Shown one piece after another: positions 42,920 to 48,461 of a stretch of DNA of 48,461 bases. How positions within the stretch are numbered: position 1 is the stretch's first letter; the number at the start of each line of letters is the position of its first letter. The notes under the pieces are model-generated. The model saw only the letters and a list, made by a program, of their open reading frames with translations, did not search any database and was not told where the DNA came from. Position numbers and translations under genes: made by a program. The DNA lies in assembly GCA_002422995.1 (NCBI GenBank), contig DIUK01000159.1:11067-59527 (forward strand), in the 5' to 3' direction. The DNA comes from Rhodocyclaceae bacterium UBA6160 (GTDB taxonomy: Bacteria; Pseudomonadota; Gammaproteobacteria; Burkholderiales; Rhodocyclaceae).

Positions 42920-45505
42920 GTGTCTCTGCCACAAGCCATTACCCCAAACAGACAGCAAGGCTTTGTCCTGATTACTCTGGTCGCCTTGCTGGTAATGGGC
43001 GCACTGGCCTTTCTGGTGTCCAACCTGTCGCCTGAGTTCATGCAGGCCTACCGCCAGCGGCAGACGGATGCGGCGCTGGCGCAAGCGCGTGAGGCGTTGA
43101 TCGGATATGCGCTGCAATATCGCGATGCCCAAGCGGCCAAAGACCTCAATGCCACCGGCAATGACGACCAAACCATGTACGGCTACCTGCCGCTGCCTGA
43201 CCTCGGCAGTTCGCGCAACCAAAACATTGACCCAAACTGCAAGGATGCCAGCAACAACCCACTGGAAGGCTGTGACGCCAACACCTTCACCGGCATGACC
43301 TTCGACGTTAAAGGAATTGGTCCTACCGTCGTGGGCCGATTCCCCTGGAGAACCCTCGGAACCGGACCACTACGCGATAGCAATGGCGAATGCCTATGGC
43401 TAATCGTGTCCTCGCTGCACAGCCGTATTCAGCGATCTTCACCACCACCCGTTCTGCCCCTTATGAACTGGGACACTCTTGGCCAGCTCGACATCGTCGT
43501 CGCCAATGGCACGGCCGCCCTGCAAAGCGCGCTTGCCTCAGCGCATGATCGCCCCATCGCCATCATCTTGTCACCCGGCCCCCCGCTGGCTGGGCAAGAC
43601 CGCAGCAAGAACCCCTCAAGCACCGACGACGTCACCGAATGTGGTGGCAACTACGACGCGAAAAACTATCTCGACCCGGCCAATGCGACAGCCCTTGGCG
43701 GTGTGACCAATTATTTGGCAGGCAGCAACAACGCCAGCGGAGCCACTGGTGATTCCGACCCCAGCAATGACCCCGACATACCCAAGGCGCTGTCCATCCA
43801 GGGTGTAGTGCAACGCCAAAGCGATGGCAAACTCTGGCCGGGCAGTTGCCCCGTCGGGGCAAGTTGCGGCATTGCCGCCAACGACAAAGGGCTGGCGCTG
43901 ACCGCCGATGCCTTGTTTGGTGCGATTCGCAAAAACCGCTATTTCCGCGATGACATCAATAGCATGCTCGATGGCATGGAACATGATATGAACGATTACA
44001 TTGCCGCCGGCAACAACGTCACGCTCGATCCTATCAGCAGTTTTTCTACCGCATGGGATGACAAGCTTGTGGGGCGTATCCCTGACAGCCCCATCATTCC
44101 ACCCAAGTACGGTAATGATGTTTCACCTCAAGGCTATTTCAACCATTATCGGAACCAGATTTTTATGGCCATGGCAAAACCCGGCTACACATTCACAGTC
44201 AATGGCATCCCTAATTGCGCAGGAGTCTTACTGTTTTCCAATCAGCGCGGCCCTGGTCAATTGCGGACGACAACGGCGGAGATCGATACACCGGGAAACT
44301 ACCTGGAAGGCGACAATTTGTCGCATTTCAGCGGCGTCGGCCTAGATTTCACTGGGGCAAGACTGCTTGACAGCGTATCAGAGCAAACCATCCAGCAGGA
44401 TATCGTCCGTTGTATCTCTGGCATGGCTACCCTAGCCCCCGTGGAATCGCCTAACCTATCATCTGCCCAGCAGCTCGTCGCCTACGACGCAGCAAGCCAC
44501 ACGCTGACACTGGGTAAAGAGGGAGTGGATACCACGGTGGCGGCCGCTACCGATCTGTTCGGCTGCGCCTGGATGACAGAAAACAGACTGCTTGGCGGCG
44601 GTCTGCGCACGTACTTCACATTTTCGTTCGCCACGGTCGGTACCAGTGTCGGCAGCACCGGCTTCGTCTTTGCCATTATCGATGCCGAAAGCAATCCTTC
44701 TCTACCCTGCGGCGCAGCCGGCAGTCATCTCGGCTATTCCGGTGACAACGGCACGACACCGAAAATCAAATTTCCGAAAATCGGCATCGAATTTGACCAG
44801 TCACGCAACTCGGGCTTTCCCGGCAGTAGCGGGGAAAATTCCACCGACGCGGGCCGCAATGATCCCTGCGGAACATCAAGCTGTGGCGCGAACCCAATCA
44901 CTGGGTACAACTCACATGCAGCCATTGTTTATTGGGGGCATGAAATCGCAAACGCTAGCGACGGCGTAACACGGCCTGACAACGACGACAATGTACATAG
45001 TTTTCCTACAGCGGAAAGCTTATCCTCGACCCGACGGCCACCGAAAAACCCGGACACCTCGCTAGGCATCAATCTTGTAAACCTGCGTACCGCCGGTCGG
45101 ATTTTTCATGTCCGCATCGAAGTCACACCGACGCGCAGTACCTATATTAATGCCGCAGAAAACAGCAAAACCAGCATGCAAACCAGAGTCTGGATTCTTG
45201 CTGACAGTGCCACGGCCACCAACCAGATTGCCGCCATGAAGAACACCACCCGCCCCATGGCCCAGCTCTATCCTGGATTTACCGAAACGCTCAGTGATAC
45301 GGCAACAGTTTTTGATGTCGCTGCCGGGGCGGTGTGCAGCACGGTTCCGCCAGTGGCGGCATGCCCAACACACCAGACCTGCGGTTCGGATAACGTCTGT
45401 TATCGTCAGGGTCTGCGAAACATTAAACTAGGCTTTACTGGCTCTCAGCGTACTCAGGCTCAGAATGTAACCATCGACAATATCTTCACCACCTGGCTGC
45501 CATGA
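42920..45505 (+). CDS. Giant prepilin-like protein with C-terminal lectin-like domain, candidate pilus tip adhesin
   Basis: This 861-residue protein starts at a GTG without a clear ribosome site. A 14-residue leader ends in QQG, then FVLITLVALLVMGALAFLVSN, a class III signal with Thr instead of Glu at mature position 5, as in the tip pseudopilin GspK. The following REALIGYALQYRDAQ...YGYLPLPDLG and RFPWRTLGTGPL blocks resemble the smaller pseudopilin at 45770. The C-terminal third (about 550-860) reads TYFTFSFATVG, TGFVFAIIDAE, HLGYSGDNG, KIGIEFDQSRN, NSHAAIVYWG and finishes KLGFTGSQRTQAQNVTIDNIFTTWL, which looks like an L-type lectin/concanavalin-type jelly roll. Many Cys suggest disulfides. 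Its GC content appears above that of the genes before it. Confidence 0.75.
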   Translation: MSLPQAITPNRQQGFVLITLVALLVMGALAFLVSNLSPEFMQAYRQRQTDAALAQAREALIGYALQYRDAQAAKDLNATGNDDQTMYGYLPLPDLGSSRNQNIDPNCKDASNNPLEGCDANTFTGMTFDVKGIGPTVVGRFPWRTLGTGPLRDSNGECLWLIVSSLHSRIQRSSPPPVLPLMNWDTLGQLDIVVANGTAALQSALASAHDRPIAIILSPGPPLAGQDRSKNPSSTDDVTECGGNYDAKNYLDPANATALGGVTNYLAGSNNASGATGDSDPSNDPDIPKALSIQGVVQRQSDGKLWPGSCPVGASCGIAANDKGLALTADALFGAIRKNRYFRDDINSMLDGMEHDMNDYIAAGNNVTLDPISSFSTAWDDKLVGRIPDSPIIPPKYGNDVSPQGYFNHYRNQIFMAMAKPGYTFTVNGIPNCAGVLLFSNQRGPGQLRTTTAEIDTPGNYLEGDNLSHFSGVGLDFTGARLLDSVSEQTIQQDIVRCISGMATLAPVESPNLSSAQQLVAYDAASHTLTLGKEGVDTTVAAATDLFGCAWMTENRLLGGGLRTYFTFSFATVGTSVGSTGFVFAIIDAESNPSLPCGAAGSHLGYSGDNGTTPKIKFPKIGIEFDQSRNSGFPGSSGENSTDAGRNDPCGTSSCGANPITGYNSHAAIVYWGHEIANASDGVTRPDNDDNVHSFPTAESLSSTRRPPKNPDTSLGINLVNLRTAGRIFHVRIEVTPTRSTYINAAENSKTSMQTRVWILADSATATNQIAAMKNTTRPMAQLYPGFTETLSDTATVFDVAAGAVCSTVPPVAACPTHQTCGSDNVCYRQGLRNIKLGFTGSQRTQAQNVTIDNIFTTWLP

Positions 45506-45507
45506 CC

Positions 45508-45520
45508 CGCCGTCTCGCCA
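45508..45520 (+). repeat. Half copy of the dispersed repeat after the giant pilin gene
   Basis: CGCCGTCTCGCCA starts two bases after the stop codon and matches the first 13 consensus bases with one change; the second half is absent. Confidence 0.45.
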
Positions 45521-45565
45521 TCCACAGCGGCGAATGCCTATACTGAGCGAAGAAAGAGAAAATCC

Positions 45566-45766
45566 ATGAATCGCCTCACATCGCCTGTTTCCCAACTCAA
45601 GGATGCCGATATGCGAGCGACTCCCGCTGCTTTGGTAAGCGCCGCGCAACGCGCGAGAGAGATCGCCGCGCGCACGGGTATGTCCCTGATCCTGGCACAA
45701 CATGGCAAAGCAGTTGAAAAAACAATCACCGCCGACTTGATCGCCTCCGTCTCCGACAAGGAATAG
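45566..45766 (+). CDS. Small conserved-looking protein between two pilin genes
   Basis: A 66-residue protein, MNRLTSPVSQLKDADMRATP and on, has the pattern RATPAALVSAAQRAREIAARTG followed by LILAQHGKAVEK. A helix then a short strand-like stretch ending in HGKAV resembles a widespread small family of unknown role (helix, TGT-like turn, strand, GK-V). It has no signal peptide, so it is probably cytosolic. It starts 60 bases after the giant pilin gene and ends three bases before the next pilin gene. Confidence 0.6.
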   Translation: MNRLTSPVSQLKDADMRATPAALVSAAQRAREIAARTGMSLILAQHGKAVEKTITADLIASVSDKE

Positions 45767-45769
45767 CCC

Positions 45770-46570
45770 TTGACCATATCCCTCGCCAAACCGCCAGCGC
45801 GCCCCGCAAGCTTGAGTCCGTGTCTGGAAAGTACCCTTGTCCAGACACGGATGCAAAGGGTGCCGACTTTCCACCAGCACGGTTTCACCTTGGTTGAAAT
45901 TGCCATCGTCATGTTCATCGTGGCGCTGCTGCTCGGTGGCATGCTGTTGCCCTTGTCAGCCCAACAGGATCTTCGCCAACGGCAGGAAACAGAAAAGTCA
46001 CTCAACGACATCCGCGATGCGCTGATGGGCTATGCCGTGGTCAATGGATACTTGCCCTGCCCTGCTGATCTTTCCACAGGCGGTGCCGAAGCAGCGCGTG
46101 TCACCGGCGCATGCCCGATCCGAGTCGGTCTCGTGCCTTGGACTACCCTAGGGCTGGGGCATCTGGATGCCTGGGGGCATCTATTTCGTTATAGCGTGAC
46201 GCCCGCTTTTTCAAATGACGGGACTGGCCCGATCACCAAATTCACGCTCGCTAGCACAGGCGATATTCTTATTCAAACACGCGATGCTGGCGGCGCTTTG
46301 CAAACGCTCGCCAGCAATGTTCCCGCAACCGTTGTCTCGCATGGAAAAAATGGCGCTTGGGCTTACACAGAAGCTGGCATTCAAATAGCGGACTCAGCCA
46401 ATCTCAATACCGACGAAGACACCAATGCCGCCGCCGCTGGCACCAACTTTGTCAGCCGAACACCTTCTGCACCAAGTGCTGTGACCCCGGGCGAATTCGA
46501 CGATCTGGTCGTCTGGGTGCCTGCCAGCACGTTATTTAACCGCATGGTTGCTGCCGGAAAATTACCCTGA
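45770..46570 (+). CDS. Type II/IV pseudopilin
   Basis: This 266-residue precursor starts at a TTG with AAGGA seven bases upstream, giving a 38-residue leader; the ATG at 45851 would give an 11-residue leader but has a weak ribosome site. The cleavage site is HG/FTLVEIAIVMF, with Glu at +5, as in typical (major or minor) pilins. After the helix come IRDALMGYAVVNGYLPCPADL and LVPWTTLGLGHLDAWGHLFRYSV, a domain shared with the giant pilin. An 11-bp perfect inverted repeat lies in the leader region (45818-45850). Confidence 0.85.
   Translation: MTISLAKPPARPASLSPCLESTLVQTRMQRVPTFHQHGFTLVEIAIVMFIVALLLGGMLLPLSAQQDLRQRQETEKSLNDIRDALMGYAVVNGYLPCPADLSTGGAEAARVTGACPIRVGLVPWTTLGLGHLDAWGHLFRYSVTPAFSNDGTGPITKFTLASTGDILIQTRDAGGALQTLASNVPATVVSHGKNGAWAYTEAGIQIADSANLNTDEDTNAAAAGTNFVSRTPSAPSAVTPGEFDDLVVWVPASTLFNRMVAAGKLP
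45818..45850 (+). promoter_or_regulatory. Perfect 11-bp stem hairpin in the pseudopilin leader
   Basis: CCGTGTCTGGA (45818-45828) pairs completely with TCCAGACACGG (45840-45850) around an 11-base loop. The stem ends at the base before the ATG at 45851, so in mRNA it could hide that start or slow the upstream TTG start's ribosome. Confidence 0.5.
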
Positions 46571-46575
46571 TTGTT

Positions 46576-46601
46576 AAAAACTCGGCGATGGTGATACGGC
46601 G
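46576..46601 (-). repeat. 25-base dispersed repeat, copy 9 (after pseudopilin gene)
   Basis: The plus strand reads AAAAACTCGGCG, ATGGTGAT, ACGGCG, with three changes from consensus, reverse orientation, starting five bases after the pseudopilin stop codon. Confidence 0.75.
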
Positions 46602-46653
46602 CTGTCAATGAAAATTACGGCCTCACCCACGACCTGCCGCTAGAATTCGTGCT

Positions 46654-46680
46654 CTAAGCCTTAAGTGCCCTAAGCCTTAA
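46654..46680. repeat. Direct repeat CTAAGCCTTAA x2 upstream of rpe
   Basis: CTAAGCCTTAA occurs at 46654-46664 and 46670-46680, a 16-base period, 33 bases before the rpe start codon. The spacing and position would suit a regulator site, but no regulator is known. Confidence 0.5.
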
Positions 46681-46713
46681 TATTCATTCGCCCATCCTCT
46701 CTCGGAAACCCCC

Positions 46714-47412
46714 ATGTCCCGCGAATTCAAAATTGCTCCCAGCATTCTTTCCGCCAACTTTGCCAAGCTCGGCGAAGAAGTCTCCAATGTCATCGCTTCC
46801 GGCGCGGACTGGATACACTTTGACGTGATGGACAACCATTACGTGCCCAACCTCACCATCGGTCCCCTGGTGTGCGAGGCGATTCGCCCGGTGACAGACG
46901 CTGTAATCGACGTGCATCTCATGGTCAAGCCCGTGGATCGCCTGATTCCCGACTTTGCCAAGGCCGGGGCGAACGTCATCACCTTTCACCCCGAAGCGTC
47001 CGACCACATTGACCGCACGCTCGCGCTCATTCGTGATTGCGGCTGCCAGGCCGGGCTGGTGTTCAACCCTGGCACACCTTTGCAGTACATGGATTACGTC
47101 ATGGATAAACTGGACATCGTGCTCTTGATGAGCGTAAACCCCGGCTTTGGCGGGCAGTCGTTCATTCCGATCACGCTGGACAAATTGCGTGGCGCGCGCT
47201 GCCGTCTGGACATGTACAAGAAAAAAACCGGCCGCGACATTTTGCTGGAAGTCGATGGTGGCGTGAAAGTCGATAACATCGCCGACATCGCCCGCGCGGG
47301 AGCCGACACTTTCGTGGCAGGCTCTGCCGTATTTGGTGCGGGCAAGGACACCGACCCGCACCGTTACGATAGCGTCATCAGCGCCCTGCGCGCACAACTG
47401 GCGACCGTGTAA
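46714..47412 (+). CDS. rpe: Ribulose-phosphate 3-epimerase
   Basis: Rpe interconverts ribulose 5-phosphate and xylulose 5-phosphate in the pentose phosphate pathway. The 232-residue TIM barrel shows KIAPSILSANFAKL, metal ligands in WIHFDVMDNHYVPNLTIG and DVHLMVKP, and MSVNPGFGGQSFIP. The gph gene begins directly after its stop, and rpe-gph-trpE is a known beta-proteobacterial order. Confidence 0.97.
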   Translation: MSREFKIAPSILSANFAKLGEEVSNVIASGADWIHFDVMDNHYVPNLTIGPLVCEAIRPVTDAVIDVHLMVKPVDRLIPDFAKAGANVITFHPEASDHIDRTLALIRDCGCQAGLVFNPGTPLQYMDYVMDKLDIVLLMSVNPGFGGQSFIPITLDKLRGARCRLDMYKKKTGRDILLEVDGGVKVDNIADIARAGADTFVAGSAVFGAGKDTDPHRYDSVISALRAQLATV

Positions 47413-48153
47413 ATGTCCGCACCGATACCACCGATAAAATCGCTCACCATCGACCTCGATGGCACGCTGCTCAACACCCTGCCCGATTTAACGGCGGCGG
47501 CGAACAACATGCTGCGCGAACTGGGTTTACCTGAACATACCGAAGCCACCGTCGCCACCTTCATCGGCCGCGGGGTGACCGATTTAGTCACGCGCTGCCT
47601 GCCTGCTGAGCAATCCACCGACGCCACTTTTCTGGCCAGCGCGCTAGCCATTTTTCGCCGCCATTACATGGCAGAAAATGGCCGCCGCACCGTACTCTAC
47701 CCTGGCGTCATGGAAGGCTTGAATGCCTGTAAAAACGCGGGCATCCCCATGGCGCTCGTCACCAACAAAGCTGCAGCTTTTACCGCGCCTTTGCTCGCCG
47801 CCACAGGCTTGGCAGATTTTTTCGATCTCGTTTTATCCGGTGACAGCCTGCCAGAAAAAAAGCCGCACCCGCTGCCGTTGCTGCATGCCTGCCAGCACTT
47901 TGGCGTGGCGCCTAAAGACAATCTGCATATCGGGGATTCCAAACATGATGCAGAGGCCGCACGTGCTGCCGGTTGCCGCGTGTGGCTTGTCCCTTATGGA
48001 TACAACCCGGGATACAACTCGGGATGCAACTCGGGATGCAACCCCGCAAACCCCGCGCAGCAGGTGGATTGCGATGCTATAGTCGCCACGCTGGCTGACG
48101 CCGCACAGCGCATGCTCAGTACATGCTCAACAGCGCCTTTAACGACTCATTAA
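47413..48153 (+). CDS. gph: Phosphoglycolate phosphatase (HAD family) with tandem-repeat insertion
   Basis: Gph removes phosphate from 2-phosphoglycolate. The 246-residue protein has HAD motif I TIDLDGTLLNT, motif II LVTNK, motif III Lys in EKKPHPLPLL and motif IV HIGDSKHDAEAA. After VWLVPYGYN, where the family goes straight to the last helix, there is an inserted stretch built from four 12-base units (47998-48045) encoding GYNP, GYNS, GCNS and GCNP, then a NPANPAQQ linker. The core looks intact, so activity is likely. Confidence 0.94.
   Translation: MSAPIPPIKSLTIDLDGTLLNTLPDLTAAANNMLRELGLPEHTEATVATFIGRGVTDLVTRCLPAEQSTDATFLASALAIFRRHYMAENGRRTVLYPGVMEGLNACKNAGIPMALVTNKAAAFTAPLLAATGLADFFDLVLSGDSLPEKKPHPLPLLHACQHFGVAPKDNLHIGDSKHDAEAARAAGCRVWLVPYGYNPGYNSGCNSGCNPANPAQQVDCDAIVATLADAAQRMLSTCSTAPLTTH
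47998..48045 (+). repeat. 12-base tandem repeat x4 inside gph
   Basis: Units GGATACAACCCG, GGATACAACTCG, GGATGCAACTCG and GGATGCAACCCC stay in frame, encoding G-(Y/C)-N-(P/S). The copy number could change without breaking the gene. Confidence 0.93.
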
Positions 48154-48163
48154 CTCGCTAAGC

Positions 48164-48188
48164 CGCCGTCTCACCAGCGCCGACTTTT
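48164..48188 (+). repeat. 25-base dispersed repeat, copy 10 (between gph and trpE)
   Basis: Exact consensus: CGCCGTCTCACCAG then CGCCGACTTTT, eleven bases after the gph stop codon. A T-rich stretch follows, but no stable hairpin precedes it, so it is not an ordinary terminator. Confidence 0.95.
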
Positions 48189-48243
48189 TCATTTTTCATT
48201 CACACCAACACACCTGCATGATCGCTTATTTATCGGAGCACCC

Positions 48244-48461
48244 ATGAAGCCCATCGATCCGAGCGAATTCAGTCGCCTCGCCGCCCAAGGCTATAACCGC
48301 ATTCCACTTACGCTGGAAACATTCGCCGATCTTGATACGCCGTTATCGCTGTATCTCAAGCTAGCCAACCAGCGCAACAGTTTCCTGCTCGAATCGGTCG
48401 TCGGCGGCGAACGCTTCGGCCGCTATTCCTTCATCGGCCTGCCCGCCCGCACGCTGCTGCG
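48244..48461 (+). CDS. trpE: Anthranilate synthase component I, partial (N-terminus only)
   Basis: TrpE makes anthranilate from chorismate with ammonia from TrpG, the first tryptophan step. The first 72 residues are present: MKPIDPSEFSRLAAQGYNRI, then LDTPLSLYLKLANQRNSFLLESVVGGERFGRYSFIGLPAR, which includes the LLES motif involved in tryptophan feedback binding. GGAG lies six bases before the ATG. The rest lies right of the window, probably with trpG, trpD and trpC. Confidence 0.95.
   Translation, partial: MKPIDPSEFSRLAAQGYNRIPLTLETFADLDTPLSLYLKLANQRNSFLLESVVGGERFGRYSFIGLPARTLL

Noticed and set aside
46684..47397. 237-codon minus-strand open frame opposite rpe
   Set aside because: It is fully antisense to a clear rpe gene; long shadow frames are usual in GC-rich coding DNA.
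2001..48188. CRISPR array built from the 25-base repeats
   Set aside because: Copies are kilobases apart, in both orientations and inside genes; no spacers or cas genes exist.
48164..48205. Rho-independent terminator after gph
   Set aside because: The T-rich stretch is present, but the repeat before it does not fold into a stable stem.

Overview
The window reads as chromosomal DNA of a betaproteobacterium. The evidence is gene order: mlaFED-mlaA-mlaC-mlaB, an ABC-2 exporter, an ibaG-like bolA gene, murA, hisG, hisD, then hisB-H-A-F-I-E, a HIT protein and tatABC is the arrangement typical of Burkholderiales/Nitrosomonadales, and rpe-gph-trpE at the right end fits too. I cannot name the genus. 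No rRNA, tRNA, CRISPR array or intact insertion sequence was found.

Layout. 1-976: start of sucC (minus, cut by the left edge). 1.1-3.3 kb: a DUF2889 protein and an exported ankyrin-repeat protein. 3.4-10.1 kb (minus): a circularly permuted ATP-grasp ligase, an alpha-E protein, the proteasome-like peptidase Anbu and a large transglutaminase/DUF2126 protein. Family knowledge links this set to an unresolved peptide-ligation/proteolysis system. 10.4-13.0 kb: a TonB-like protein, a Nif3-like protein and a membrane-anchored HtrA protease. 13.3-14.7 kb: tatABC. 14.8-24.6 kb: histidine biosynthesis, in which hisC sits in its usual slot but is flipped, next to a frameshifted gene resembling Bacillus spore transglutaminase Tgl. 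24.6-30.6 kb: bolA-like gene, ABC exporter and the Mla lipid-transport operon. 30.8-46.6 kb (plus): a sigma-54 type response regulator (frameshifted at an A AAA AAG site) followed by an MSHA-like pilus assembly operon (mshM, L, N, E, G and three small inner-membrane/periplasmic genes). This ends in a very large prepilin-like protein with a lectin-like C-terminal part, a 66-residue protein and a second pseudopilin. 46.7-48.5 kb: rpe, gph and the start of trpE.

How the parts work together. The MSHA-like block holds the secretin, assembly ATPase, platform protein and two minor pilins, but no obvious major pilin or prepilin peptidase. The giant pilin lacks Glu at position 5 of its mature helix, as tip subunits such as GspK do, so I infer a tip adhesin. 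The Anbu block would make or attach peptides (ATP-grasp, alpha-E, transglutaminase) and cut them (Anbu).

The least expected signal is a 25-base dispersed repeat with ten good copies in 48 kb. Seven are in frame inside unrelated genes (DUF2126 protein, Nif3, hisI, hisC, murA, the response regulator, mshN) and three are intergenic, two of those just after stop codons. Its core is two CGCCGNC heptamers 14 bases apart, followed by TTTT. Two genes each need one extra A in an A-run to be intact, so sequencing error must be excluded before biology is claimed.
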